64,000 nt of DNA, from positions 496,001 through 560,000 of the forward strand of contig NZ_SJRW01000001.1 of the NCBI RefSeq assembly GCF_004352825.1. The letters are read 5' to 3'. Numbering within the stretch: the first letter of the stretch is position 1; every line of letters starts with the position of its first letter. The notes below the pieces were generated by a model, which was not told where the DNA came from, did no database searches, and saw nothing but the letters and a program-made list of their open reading frames with translations. Below are positions 47,850 through 57,115 of this stretch, one piece after another. A program made the translations under genes and the position numbers. The DNA is from Luteimonas arsenica. Lineage in GTDB: Bacteria > Pseudomonadota > Gammaproteobacteria > Xanthomonadales > Xanthomonadaceae.

Positions 47850-49127
47850 TCAGGCCAGCGGCATCACGTCGAAGGCGAGGCTTATCCGCGGCCGCGTGCC
47901 GCGGTAGGGCCGGGTGTGGTGGAAATAGTAGGAAGGGAAGCTCATCGCTTCGCCGGTTAGCGGCGCGTGCACGTGTTCCCGTGGCGCTGAAGCCATCGTC
48001 GCCGGCGGCGGGTGGCCGAACACCAGCGAGCCGTCCTCCGGCCCCGGCGCGGCGTCACCGGCGTCGACGTAGAGCACGCCGCTGAGCCAGCCGGCGGGAT
48101 GGATGTGCGGATCCTGGCGCCCGTCCTCGTGGAGTACCGTCGCCCAGGACTGCAGCCGCCAGCGGCGCGGCGCGGTGCGGCCCCAGGGGTGCACCTGCAG
48201 GACGGGATCGTCCGCCACCCCGGCGATCCGGCGGGCGACGAAGTCCTCGACGAAGGCGCCGTAGCCGGCGAACGGCGAGCCTGGCGACAGGTCCAGCATC
48301 GCGCTCTGCTGGCCGCGCCGGGTCGAGCGTCCGGCCGGTTCCCAGCGCAACCCCGGGTGCGCGAGCGTCGCTTCGCGCAGCCCGTCCAGGTCCACGCCGT
48401 CGACGCGGCCGCCGGAGAGAAGCCGGTCGTGGTCCATCAGCAGGTCCACGGTGGCGCCATCGCCCAGATCGTTGGCGGCCATGTAGAGGCCGGCCAGGGC
48501 GGTCTGGTCGCGTGGATCAAGCTCGAGCGCGCGCGCGAAGCGCAGGCGGGCCTCGTCGGCGCGGCCGGTCGAAAGCAGGGCCACCGCGTGGTCGGTGAGT
48601 GCCGCGGGATCGGCGGGTGCGCGGCGTTCGGACTCGGCCAGCAGCGGCAGCGCCTCCGCCGTGCGCCCGGCGCCGTGCAGGGCGTTGCCGAGGCTGCGCA
48701 GGATGCGCGCATCGCCGGGCGCCGCCGCCCGTGCCCGTTCCAGGTACGGGATGGCTTCCGCATGGCGGTCGAGGCGCTGCAGGAGCACGCCGGCGTTCGC
48801 GACCGGCTCGACGCCGTGCGGATCCAGGTGCGCGACTTCGATGAAGTCGGCAAGCGCCTCCTCCGCGCGCTCGCTGGCGTTGAAGGCCAGTGCGCGGTTG
48901 AACAGCAGGGCGGGGTTGCGCGGGCTGAGCGCGATCGCCGCGTCGAAATCGGCGATGGCCGCATCGAAGCGGCCTGCGCGCGCGTGCGTGGTGCCGCGCA
49001 GTCCAAGGAGTGCCGTGTCCGGGCCGTACTCATCGAGCGCCAGGTCGAGTATCGCGATCGCGCCGTGCACGTCGTTGCGTTGCAAATAGGCACGTGCGGC
49101 GTGGATGCGGGCGTCGAGGGTGCTCAT
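47850..49127 (-). CDS. TPR protein fused to a 2OG-Fe(II) oxygenase domain
   Basis: A 425-residue protein. Residues 1-215 are about six tetratricopeptide repeats (AIADFDAAIALSPRNPALLF, AIPYLERARAAAPGDARIL and similar). Residues about 280-425 match the TIGR02466/2OG-FeII_Oxy_5 family: the first iron ligands DPHIHP, the strand WLSGVLYVD, and the distal HHTRPYRGTRPRISLAFDV with His and the 2OG-binding Arg. It probably hydroxylates a protein or peptide held by the TPRs. It is last of five clustered modification genes, 54 bp after the glycosyltransferase gene, and converges on pckG. Confidence 0.85.
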   Translation of the reverse strand: MSTLDARIHAARAYLQRNDVHGAIAILDLALDEYGPDTALLGLRGTTHARAGRFDAAIADFDAAIALSPRNPALLFNRALAFNASERAEEALADFIEVAHLDPHGVEPVANAGVLLQRLDRHAEAIPYLERARAAAPGDARILRSLGNALHGAGRTAEALPLLAESERRAPADPAALTDHAVALLSTGRADEARLRFARALELDPRDQTALAGLYMAANDLGDGATVDLLMDHDRLLSGGRVDGVDLDGLREATLAHPGLRWEPAGRSTRRGQQSAMLDLSPGSPFAGYGAFVEDFVARRIAGVADDPVLQVHPWGRTAPRRWRLQSWATVLHEDGRQDPHIHPAGWLSGVLYVDAGDAAPGPEDGSLVFGHPPPATMASAPREHVHAPLTGEAMSFPSYYFHHTRPYRGTRPRISLAFDVMPLA

Positions 49128-49181
49128 GCATGGAATGACGCGTCAGGTTCCATTCATCATGCAGGCGCAGTGCCGTGGCTT

Positions 49182-51137
49182 TCAAGGTGCGGCGGACGTC
49201 TCCCGACGCATGGTCAGGCGGCGCATGGCCAGTGCTTCGATGGACGAGGCCACGCGCCGCGGATCGCAGAGGCGTCGCTCCGCCACCGCAGCGGACGTGC
49301 GGACGCGGAGCGCGGCCAGGGCCGCCGGATCGTTGGCGAGCTCCGCCGCGCGCGACACGTAGGCCTCCTCGTCCCCGCAGACCAGTCCGTCCAGGCCAAG
49401 GAACCCGTTGAGCCCCGCGCCCAGCCGGGACAGCGCGTGCCCGCCGCGGCGCGACAGCAGCGGCAGTCCTGCCGCGACGGCGGCGATGCCGGTGGCGCCG
49501 GCCTGGTAGCGGAAGGCGTCCAGGAACAGGTCGCAGCTGGCGGCGCGGTCGGCCTGCCTTTCTGCTGGCAGGTGGCCGCAGGGATGGAGCCGCGCGGCGT
49601 CGCCGCCGTGGCGCAGCCAGGCCGCCATGAAGCCCTCGCGCGCCACCTCGGGCAGGTAGACCAGGAGGTGCGCGCGCGGCGCCATGCGCAGGATCCGCGC
49701 CCAGGCGGCGACCAGTGCATCGTCGAGCTTGTAGCTGTTGTTGAAGCTCGCCAGCAGCGGTACGCCGGCAGGCAGGCCCAGGCCAGCGCGGTCGGCGCGC
49801 CCGGCCGGCATCGGGCCTGAGGGGAACATCAGCGTGTCCAGGTGCAGCACTTCGTCCGACCAGGGCCAGGCCGCGTCCGGCGGCTGGACATGGCGGTCGA
49901 GCACGATGCCGTCCAGCCACGGCGCCTGCTGGCCGTGGATGAAGCCGAGCCAGCCCAGCTGCACCGCGCAGGGGCGCAGCGCGAGGATCTCGGGGCGGGC
50001 ACCTGCGGTGGGGCCGCCGAGGTCGATGAGCACGTCGATGCCGTCCTCGCGCACCTGGCGCGCGATGGCGTCGCTGGCCATCGTCGAGCAGTCGCTGAAG
50101 GCGTCGCAGCCGGCGCGGATGTCGGCGGCGATTCCGTCGTCGTGCCGCTGCAGCGAATAGCCGTGGACCTCGAAGCGCGTCCGGTCGTGCGCGGCGAAGT
50201 GTCCGCGCAGGAGGCTGCCCACCGCGTGTTTGCCGAAGTCGGCGGAGAGATAGCCGATGCGGATGCGGTCACGCGCTGTCGTGGGCCGGGAGGTTGGCGG
50301 CGGCAGCGGCCGCAGCGCGCGCGCGCGGGCCAGCGTGCGTGCCGCCTGGCGGTCGAGCGCGATGCGCGTGGCCGCATCGCCCAGGCCCAGCCAGGACATC
50401 GGGAAGGGCTCGGGCACGTCGTCGACCCGGGTGGCACCGGCCTCGAGGCGCTGCGCGGCCATCGCGGCGTGGGCCCGGCTGTCTTCGAGGCGGCAGGCCA
50501 AGGCCTCGACCTGGGCGAGGCGCACCAGGATGTCGGCTCGCCCGGGCGCGGCGGCGTGAGCGCGGAGGTAGAAGTCGCGGGCGACCATGGCGTCGCCCGC
50601 GCGCTCGGCGCAGATCGCCACGTTCATGGCTTCGCCGGGATGGCCGTCCATCGCACGCCGGTAGGCCGCGGCGGCCTCACCCCATTGCCGGCGGGCGTGG
50701 AGGGCCTGGCCCAGCCAGTGCCAGGCTTCATACAGGTCCGGCTCGGCGGCCACGCAGGTACGAAGCAGGGGCTCGGCGGCGCCCGGATCGCCGGCCATCA
50801 CCGCCAGGCTGCCCGCGGCCAGCAGGGCCAGCGGATCGCGCGGCGCCGCGGCCAGCGCGCGGGAGGCCGCTTCGCGGCCGCCGGCGATGTTGCCATGCGC
50901 GCGCAGCGCGAGCGCGAGCATCGTTGCCGCCTGCGCGTCATCCGCATCGGCGGCGGACAAGTCGCGCAGCAGCGTGATCGCCTCCTCGCCATGTCCGGCC
51001 TGCAGCAGCAACGCCGCGAAATCCCGGCGCAGCGTGGGGTCGGCGGGCGAGGCGGCCAGCGCCCGCCGGTAGTGCGTCCGGGCCGCCTCGACGTCCCCCG
51101 CACGGTGCAGCCGCCGGGCCTCCGAGCCGTCATCCAC
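49182..51137 (-). CDS. TPR-containing GT41 glycosyltransferase (O-GlcNAc transferase/SPINDLY-like)
   Basis: A 651-residue protein. TPRs occupy about residues 5-230; the rest is the GT41 catalytic region: RIRIGYLSADFGKHAVGSLL, CAVQLGWLGFIHG, LASFNNSYKLDDALVAAWARIL, CDLFLDAFRYQAGATGIAA. GT41 enzymes transfer GlcNAc or fucose to Ser/Thr of proteins, with the TPR superhelix choosing the substrate. The start is a GTG that overlaps the methyltransferase stop by 8 nt (GTGGATGA), following GGAG; the long frame upstream is a shadow of the methyltransferase. Donor sugar is unknown. Confidence 0.88.
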   Translation of the reverse strand: MDDGSEARRLHRAGDVEAARTHYRRALAASPADPTLRRDFAALLLQAGHGEEAITLLRDLSAADADDAQAATMLALALRAHGNIAGGREAASRALAAAPRDPLALLAAGSLAVMAGDPGAAEPLLRTCVAAEPDLYEAWHWLGQALHARRQWGEAAAAYRRAMDGHPGEAMNVAICAERAGDAMVARDFYLRAHAAAPGRADILVRLAQVEALACRLEDSRAHAAMAAQRLEAGATRVDDVPEPFPMSWLGLGDAATRIALDRQAARTLARARALRPLPPPTSRPTTARDRIRIGYLSADFGKHAVGSLLRGHFAAHDRTRFEVHGYSLQRHDDGIAADIRAGCDAFSDCSTMASDAIARQVREDGIDVLIDLGGPTAGARPEILALRPCAVQLGWLGFIHGQQAPWLDGIVLDRHVQPPDAAWPWSDEVLHLDTLMFPSGPMPAGRADRAGLGLPAGVPLLASFNNSYKLDDALVAAWARILRMAPRAHLLVYLPEVAREGFMAAWLRHGGDAARLHPCGHLPAERQADRAASCDLFLDAFRYQAGATGIAAVAAGLPLLSRRGGHALSRLGAGLNGFLGLDGLVCGDEEAYVSRAAELANDPAALAALRVRTSAAVAERRLCDPRRVASSIEALAMRRLTMRRETSAAP

Positions 51138-52143
51138 GGGAAGCGATCTCCAGCGTCCAGCCGAGCTTGGCGCCCGGTCGCTGCTCCAGGCTGCCGCAGG
51201 CGACGGCGTGGCCCGCACTCCGGAACCGGTCGGCAAGTGCTTCCAGTTCGGGGGCCCCGAGCAGCGCGTCGTGCAGCTGCATGAGGCGTTCCTCCTCGTC
51301 GCGCAGCCATTGCCGGAGCGCCTCCAACGCCTGCCGGGCGCGCAACGGATCGGCCGAGGCCGACCGCACGGCCTGCGAAAGCGCAGGCATGAAACGTCCG
51401 AGCACCTCGCCGGCACCCGGCTCGGCGGCACGCTCGAGCAGGTCGCCCGCCGCATCATTGAAGGCCGCCCGCGTGGCTTCGGCACGCGGATCCGTGGCCA
51501 GCGCGGACCGCTCCGCCTGGGTCCGCGCATGGGCCAGCACATCAACCACGGCGTCCGCGCTCGCGAGCATCGGGCTGCCATGCAGCAGGTGGCCGAACCA
51601 TGGCAGGCGTTCGGCGGACACCCGGGCGACCAGGCTGTCGCTGGAGTGGAGTACCATCGCCGCGGCACCGCGGCGGCCAAGCACGCGCAGTGCCTCGACG
51701 ATGGCCGCTTCGCGCGGCGCGTACTCGAAGGCGAACTGCGAGACCAGCAGGTCGATGCCTCCGTCGGCGAACGGCAGGGCGGTCAGTGAAGTGCGCGGAT
51801 GGAAAGTGATGCCCTCGAACGCGCTGGCGTCGGCGGCGCCGGCCGCGGCGGGCGAGATGTCGGCGAGGTCGACGCCGTGCACCTCCAGGCGCTTGCGCCC
51901 GGCGTGCGCGGTGTCCATGGCCAGCAGTGCCAGCGCACCGTTGCCGGTGCCGACGTCGACCACCACGCCACCGTCGGGCAGGCGGGCGAAGTGCGACTGC
52001 CAGAACGCCCGCACGGGACCGTCGTAGTTGCCGTCGATGGCGGTGGCGCAGGAGTGCAGCACGCCGCTGCGCCACAGGCGCGTCCACGCTCCCTGCGGGT
52101 CATCGGGGGGAGGGCTGCCGGCAATGGATTCTGCGTCGCTCAC
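51130..52143 (-). CDS. Class I SAM-dependent methyltransferase
   Basis: A 337-residue protein. GGVVVDVGTGNGALALLAMD is motif I of the Rossmann-fold SAM-binding site, VHGVDLADIS motif II, and IDLLVSQFAFEYAPREAAI motif IV; a helical C-terminal extension (QALEALRQWLRDEEERLMQL) follows. The GTG start overlaps the preceding oxygenase stop in GTGA, the usual coupled start; an ATG 27 nt upstream is an alternative. Substrate is not predictable. It overlaps genes on both sides and so belongs firmly to the modification operon. Confidence 0.82.
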   Translation of the reverse strand: MSDAESIAGSPPPDDPQGAWTRLWRSGVLHSCATAIDGNYDGPVRAFWQSHFARLPDGGVVVDVGTGNGALALLAMDTAHAGRKRLEVHGVDLADISPAAAGAADASAFEGITFHPRTSLTALPFADGGIDLLVSQFAFEYAPREAAIVEALRVLGRRGAAAMVLHSSDSLVARVSAERLPWFGHLLHGSPMLASADAVVDVLAHARTQAERSALATDPRAEATRAAFNDAAGDLLERAAEPGAGEVLGRFMPALSQAVRSASADPLRARQALEALRQWLRDEEERLMQLHDALLGAPELEALADRFRSAGHAVACGSLEQRPGAKLGWTLEIASRG

Positions 52144-52814
52144 AGTGGAGGCGTCTTCCAGCGGCACCATGCGTTCAGCGCGACGACGATGCGCGGGCGC
52201 TCGCCGGTGTACGGGAAGACCTCGTGCAGCAGGTAGGACGGGAACGCGATCAGCTGGCCCGCCTCGTGCGTCAGTTTCCAGGCACCTATGCGATAGGGGA
52301 TCTGCAGATGCTCGTTGGCGGGGTCGCGGTACATGTCGCTGCCCACGCGCGGGTCATGGAAGCGCACGGCGCCGCTCTGTGCCTCGGTGGAGTCGCCCGG
52401 GTCCACGCAGTAGATCGCCGACCAGCTGGCGTTCGGATGGTTGTGCACCGACTGGAAGCCGCCCTTGCGGGTGACGTGGAACCAGCTGTGCATGTCCATC
52501 TCGATGTTGTCCATCCGCGCGTCGTCGAAGCCGCTGATGCCGCGGATGAAGTTGGCGAGCAGGCTGTCGATGTGGTCGAACAGTGTCCGCACGGGCGCTT
52601 CCTGCCGCTTGTGCAGGTAGAAGTTGCTCTCGAAGATCCGGTACTGGGTGTCGCGCGCCTGGATGTCGCGGTGTCGTTCGCCTTCCGCCTCCATGCGCAG
52701 GAACAGTTCGCGGAGGCCGGCATTCAGTGCTTCGGCGTCGGGCATCTGTGCCTGCAGCAGCGGGACCGCGTACAGCGGATGCACGGTGGCCTGGACTTCA
52801 TCGTTCTGGGTCAT
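52140..52814 (-). CDS. 2OG-Fe(II) oxygenase, TIGR02466-type
   Basis: A 224-residue non-heme iron oxygenase without TPRs. The iron-binding region reads SVHNHPNASWSAIYCVDPGD, and the distal part SYLLHEVFPYTGERPRIVVALNAWC carries the second His and the 2OG-binding Arg. The N terminus VHPLYAVPLLQAQMPD is typical of the family. Two starts are possible: this ATG, or another 42 nt upstream that forms a TGATG junction with the sulfotransferase stop and would be translationally coupled. It is related to the C-terminal domain of the TPR-oxygenase in the same cluster. Confidence 0.85.
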   Translation of the reverse strand: MTQNDEVQATVHPLYAVPLLQAQMPDAEALNAGLRELFLRMEAEGERHRDIQARDTQYRIFESNFYLHKRQEAPVRTLFDHIDSLLANFIRGISGFDDARMDNIEMDMHSWFHVTRKGGFQSVHNHPNASWSAIYCVDPGDSTEAQSGAVRFHDPRVGSDMYRDPANEHLQIPYRIGAWKLTHEAGQLIAFPSYLLHEVFPYTGERPRIVVALNAWCRWKTPPL

Positions 52815-52855
52815 GGATTCCGCGGCTGTGGATCGATGGAGAGGTGATGATGCCA

Positions 52856-54232
52856 TCACCGGTCCGCGCCATCGCGCACCGCGGCGAGGAATGCGGCCGA
52901 CGCGGGCAGGAACCGGCGGGCGCTGCCGATCGACCGGGTGTGCACGGGTTCTCGGACCTGGCCCTCGCTGTAGGTCGCCGTCTGCACGTCGTGGCGCCAG
53001 AAATCGGGGATTGACGGATGCCAGTCGAGCCCGAGGCGCGCCAGCAGCGGCCGCAACGTGGCTTCGGGCGCGCGCGCCAGGTCCTCGAAACGGAGGTGCA
53101 GCACCCGCGCTCCGGCACGCTCGCGCAGCTGGTGGAGATGGCCCCGGATCGCCGCGGCATAGCGGCCGAGGTCGCTGCCGTCGGAGGCGTATTCGCTTCC
53201 CGACTCGAAGTCGTGCATGTGGATCGAGGTTGCGCAATCGTCGAGGTCGCGCACCAGGTGGACCACCAGTGCATCGGGGAAGCGCGCGAGCGCGAGGCCG
53301 GCATGCTCGGCGTTGGCCGGCAGCTTGTCGACCACCACGGGCGCTCCGTCCGCGAGGTCCGCGACCGCGGCCCGGTACCAGTCGCGCGCGCCAGCGTCGC
53401 CGTCGCCCGTTCCGGTCGCGGAAGGGCGGAACGCGCCGTGGGCCAGTGCGGGCAGGAGGCCCTGTTCGCCGACGTTGGCGATCGACGGATGCGCGCCCAG
53501 CAGGCTGGCGAGCAGGGTGGTCCCGCTGCGCGGCAGGCCGACGATGAACACTTCGCGAGCGGGGTCGCCGTGATCGGGAAGCGATGCCAGGGCAAGGTCG
53601 GCGGCGAGGCGCGCCGAGAGCGCGCCGCCGTCCCAGGGGCCGAGGCGGCGGCGCTTCATGGCCTGCGATGCGGCGGCCAGCGCGAACGCGCGCTGGGGGT
53701 CGTCCGTGGCGACGACGCGGGACAGCGCGAAACCTGCCTTTTCGCGATCGTAGTCCGTGGCGCCGGTGGCAAGGATGCGTTCCAGCGCCTGGCGTGTCTC
53801 GCCCGGAACGGCGGTGATGTGTTCGAACTCGGTGTACTTCTGCAATGCGTCGACCCAGTACGGGTGGCGGCACAGCAGCTCCCGGAAGCGCGCACGGGCC
53901 TCGTCGCCGTGGCCGACGGCCCGTGCCACCTGGGCGGCCAGCAGCTGTGCATCGGCGGGTGTGCGGGCGTCGACCGGCCAAGCGCCGGTGACGCGCCATG
54001 CGCGCTGTGGCCGGTTGCCGAGCAGCATGGCCTGCAGCCAGGCTCCGGTCAGTCGGGGGTCGGTCGATCCGGCGGTCCGCAGGCGATCAAGCACCCGCAG
54101 TTGGACATAGGCGTCGCGGCGCAACAGGGGATCGGCAAGCAGCGGCAGAAGCGTCGCCGGATCGGCCTGGACAAGCCGGGCTTCGAGGGCACGGTCGGGG
54201 TGAGGTGCCCAGGGGGGATCCCGCTGCTCCAT
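52856..54232 (-). CDS. TPR-containing sulfotransferase
   Basis: A 458-residue protein. The N-terminal 200 or so residues are helical, TPR-like repeats; the C-terminal domain is a PAPS-dependent sulfotransferase with the 5'-phosphosulfate loop FIVGLPRSGTTLLASLL (Pro234 to Thr239) and the 3'-phosphate region VHLVRDLDDCATSIHMHDF. Such TPR-sulfotransferases are predicted to act on proteins or peptides (the domain resembles tyrosylprotein sulfotransferase families). ATG with GGAG is preferred over an upstream TTG. It is first of the five-gene cluster, 64 bp after the TonB receptor gene and just behind that gene's terminator. Confidence 0.87.
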   Translation of the reverse strand: MEQRDPPWAPHPDRALEARLVQADPATLLPLLADPLLRRDAYVQLRVLDRLRTAGSTDPRLTGAWLQAMLLGNRPQRAWRVTGAWPVDARTPADAQLLAAQVARAVGHGDEARARFRELLCRHPYWVDALQKYTEFEHITAVPGETRQALERILATGATDYDREKAGFALSRVVATDDPQRAFALAAASQAMKRRRLGPWDGGALSARLAADLALASLPDHGDPAREVFIVGLPRSGTTLLASLLGAHPSIANVGEQGLLPALAHGAFRPSATGTGDGDAGARDWYRAAVADLADGAPVVVDKLPANAEHAGLALARFPDALVVHLVRDLDDCATSIHMHDFESGSEYASDGSDLGRYAAAIRGHLHQLRERAGARVLHLRFEDLARAPEATLRPLLARLGLDWHPSIPDFWRHDVQTATYSEGQVREPVHTRSIGSARRFLPASAAFLAAVRDGADR

Positions 54233-54242
54233 CGGCGGCTCC

Positions 54243-54272
54243 AAAAAAGACGGCCCGCAGATGCGGGCCGTC
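54243..54272 (-). terminator. Intrinsic terminator between TonB receptor and sulfotransferase genes
   Basis: On the minus strand, GACGGCCCGC and GCGGGCCGTC form a perfect 10-bp stem with a 4-nt loop, followed by six T. The T-tract abuts the GGAG ribosome site of the sulfotransferase, so the downstream operon would depend on partial read-through or on a promoter inside the receptor gene. Confidence 0.85.
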
Positions 54273-54296
54273 CAATGTTACGCAATAACCGCTGGA

Positions 54297-56945
54297 TCAG
54301 AAGTTCTGCTCGTAGCGGATGTACGGGGTGCGACCCCAGATGTTGTACAGCGTGTTGTCGTAGTACGGGAAGCCGTACAGGTTGTCGTTGAACGGAGGCA
54401 TCTTGTTGCCCACGTTACGGACACCCAGGGCCACCTTGGCGTTCCACGGCAGGCTCACGCTGCCCTGGAGGTCCCAGGTCGTCCACGACGGCAGCCGCTC
54501 GACGCCCTCACCGCTGTCGCCGATGTAGTTGCCGATGGCGACGGCCGACCAGTCACCCGACTCCCAGCCCAGCGAGAGCTGAGCACGGTTCTCGGGCTGG
54601 CCCGGATCGCCGATCTGCTCCTGGGTCGGGGCGAGGATCGGGGTGAAGTCGTACTCGAGCATGTGCGAGATGGCGAGACGGGTGTTGAACGTACCCATGC
54701 CGGCCGTCTCCAGGCGGAGGTTGCCCTCGAGGTCGATGCCGCGGACCGTCTGCAGCGCGCCGTTGTCGATCGGCAGCAGGATCTGCTGGGGGGTGCCCGG
54801 CAGCATGGTCACGCCGTCGGCCGCCAGGAAGTCCGCAGTACGGGTCACGCCATAGTTCTGGCGGCCCTCGTTGCCGAACTGGAAGGCCAGCGCGCGCGGC
54901 ACGTTCGAGATCACGTTCTCGAGCTCGATGTCGTAGTAATCGAGCGCGAACGACATGGCGTCGGTCGGGCTCCACACCACGCCCAGGCCCCAGTTCTTCG
55001 ACTCTTCGGGTGCCAGGTTCGGGTTCGAGGTCACCAGCCACTGGTACTGGCCATTGGTGGCGCAGGGATCGACCGGGTACGGGTTGTACGCGGGGTTGCC
55101 GAGGTTGGCACGGGCCGTGGTCAGCGCGGCACACGCCAGGGCGTCACCACCGGCCAGGCCGGCGGACGGCACCGGCGGGCTGTTCAGGTTGGTCGTGGAC
55201 GCAGCGCCGTACAGGTCGGCCATGCTCGGGGCCTTGAAGCCCTTACCCCACGAACCACGGACCAGCAGGCTGTCGACCGGACGGAACTCCAGCGAGACGC
55301 GCGGCGAGAACTTGCTGCCGACGTCGTTGTAGCTGTCGTAACGGCCAGCCAGCGTCACGCTGAAGGTATCGAGGATCGGGAACAGCGACTCGAAGTAGGC
55401 GGCGTAGTACGCACGCTCACCGCCACCCGGGGCGCCCGCGGAACCGAACACGTTGCCGGCGGCGCTCTGGGCGTCGTACAGCTGCTCGAAGCGGTCGTCA
55501 CGGTATTCGAAGCCGGTCACGAAGCCCACCGGACGGTCGCCGATGTCGAACAGGTCGAAGCCGATGTTGCCGTCGACGGTGAAGGTGCGCTGCTTGGACT
55601 CCACGTACACGGTGTGACCGACCATGCCCGCTGCGGCGGCGACGCTCGGGTGGGTGGGATCGAAGGGGTTGTACTCGCCGGAGTCGATCAGCGCCTGCAG
55701 GGTGCTGCCGATGCCGTAGTTGTAGTTCACCGACGACTGGTTGGACTCACCGTGGCTGGTCGACAGCTGCCAGTCGGCACCGCCGAACCACTCGGTGATG
55801 CCGCGCAGGCCGACGTTGTACTCGCGGAAATGGTCCGCACGGAGCGCGTCACGGGTGCCGAGGGGGGTGAAGCGGTAGTACAGCGTGCCGGGGACGCCGG
55901 CGAAGTTGTACGGGTTGTCCGCGGCGATGGTCGGGAAGGTGTCGACCGGCGCCGAGGCGTACACGCCCAGGCTCTCGGTGTTCGACGCCAGTGCGCGGAA
56001 GAACATCGAGGTGTTATCGGTGATGTCGTAGTTGCCGTTCAGCAGCAGCGAGTTGCGGTTCATCGACGACTCGTTGGCCGAGGTCGCGCCGTGGTCGAAG
56101 CCGCAGGTCGGGTTCGCGCCGGTGCCGGTGACGTAGCTGTTCTCGAACGAGCCGCAGTTCGGGGCACCGATCAGGCCGTCGGCCGTCAGCAGGTTGGCTG
56201 CCGAGTTGAAGGCGCTGAGGCCCCAGGCCAGGCCGGCACCGGTGACGATGCCCTTGATGTCGCGGTTGTACATCATCTCGCGTTCCTGGTGGTCCAGGAC
56301 GAAGGTGATGTTGCCGCGGTCGGAGCTGATGCCGCCCGCCACGCTGCCGATGTTGCCGTTCGGACCGATCTTCGGGCTCTCCACGCCGGCCATGACGGTC
56401 AGGCCTTCGTAGTCCTTGCGCAGGATGATGTTGACCACGCCGCCGATCGCGTCGGAGCCGTACACCGCGCCCGCGCCTTCACGCAGGATCTCGATGCGCT
56501 CGACCGCCGAGGTCGGGATCATGTTGATGTTGGCGGCGGCGCCGTCCAGCGCGCCCGAGGTCGTCATGCGACGGCCGTCCAGCAGCACCAGGGTGTAGGA
56601 CGAACCGAGGCCGCGCAGGCTGATGGTGGCCTGCGAACCGGTGGCCGAGCCCGAGGACTCGCGGGTCGAACCGAACGAGTTGTAGACGTTGTTGCGCAGG
56701 AAGTCGGCGACCGAGATCTCGCCGGCAGCGTCCATGTCGGCACGGCTGATGACGGTGATCGGGTTCGGGCCTTCGACTTCGGCACGCTTGATGCGCGAGC
56801 CGGTCACCTCGATGCGATCGAGGGTGGTGGCCTGCTGTTCCGAGCTGTCCTGCGCGAACGCGACGCCGGTACCGGCCAGCACGGTCGCACCGGACACGAG
56901 CGCGAAGGTGATCGCGTCGCGGAGCTTGGTGGTCTTAAGGGTCAT
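54297..56945 (-). CDS. Large TonB-dependent receptor
   Basis: An 882-residue outer-membrane receptor. The ATG at 56945 is behind GGAGAGAG and gives a long signal peptide ending at VAFAQ. TTLDRIEVTGSRIKRAEVEGPNP is the characteristic plug start (shown in parts: IEVTGSRIKR), and ILREGAGAVYGSDAIGGVVNIILRKDY the plug core. The barrel has repeated acidic/aromatic strands and FKAPSMADLYG, SNPNLAPEESKNWGLG; the end is PYIRYEQNF. The receptor type is common in Xanthomonadaceae for peptides or plant sugars; the substrate is unknown. It lies upstream of the modification gene cluster and downstream of a small protein that shares its C terminus. Confidence 0.9.
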   Translation of the reverse strand: MTLKTTKLRDAITFALVSGATVLAGTGVAFAQDSSEQQATTLDRIEVTGSRIKRAEVEGPNPITVISRADMDAAGEISVADFLRNNVYNSFGSTRESSGSATGSQATISLRGLGSSYTLVLLDGRRMTTSGALDGAAANINMIPTSAVERIEILREGAGAVYGSDAIGGVVNIILRKDYEGLTVMAGVESPKIGPNGNIGSVAGGISSDRGNITFVLDHQEREMMYNRDIKGIVTGAGLAWGLSAFNSAANLLTADGLIGAPNCGSFENSYVTGTGANPTCGFDHGATSANESSMNRNSLLLNGNYDITDNTSMFFRALASNTESLGVYASAPVDTFPTIAADNPYNFAGVPGTLYYRFTPLGTRDALRADHFREYNVGLRGITEWFGGADWQLSTSHGESNQSSVNYNYGIGSTLQALIDSGEYNPFDPTHPSVAAAAGMVGHTVYVESKQRTFTVDGNIGFDLFDIGDRPVGFVTGFEYRDDRFEQLYDAQSAAGNVFGSAGAPGGGERAYYAAYFESLFPILDTFSVTLAGRYDSYNDVGSKFSPRVSLEFRPVDSLLVRGSWGKGFKAPSMADLYGAASTTNLNSPPVPSAGLAGGDALACAALTTARANLGNPAYNPYPVDPCATNGQYQWLVTSNPNLAPEESKNWGLGVVWSPTDAMSFALDYYDIELENVISNVPRALAFQFGNEGRQNYGVTRTADFLAADGVTMLPGTPQQILLPIDNGALQTVRGIDLEGNLRLETAGMGTFNTRLAISHMLEYDFTPILAPTQEQIGDPGQPENRAQLSLGWESGDWSAVAIGNYIGDSGEGVERLPSWTTWDLQGSVSLPWNAKVALGVRNVGNKMPPFNDNLYGFPYYDNTLYNIWGRTPYIRYEQNF

Positions 56946-57066
56946 CTCTCTCTCCAAGTGAGTCTTGGGTAAATCCCATGGGAACCCCACCGGTGGAGTC
57001 AAGGCAGACGCCAAGCCCGGCAAGGCCGTCGCCGATAGTAGCCCTGCCGGACGAAAAATTAAAGTG

Positions 57067-57076
57067 TTGTTAACAA
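57067..57076. promoter_or_regulatory. Short palindrome upstream of TonB receptor gene
   Basis: TTGTTAACAA, a perfect 10-bp palindrome in an AT-rich patch 122 bp before the receptor ATG. A TACTAT element (minus strand, near 57036) is a possible -10. LacI- or GntR-type regulators use TGTTAACA-like sites, but the call is tentative. Confidence 0.35.
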
Positions 57077-57115
57077 TTGCGGCTTCCGTCACGGAAGCCT
57101 GCGGGAATCAAGGAC

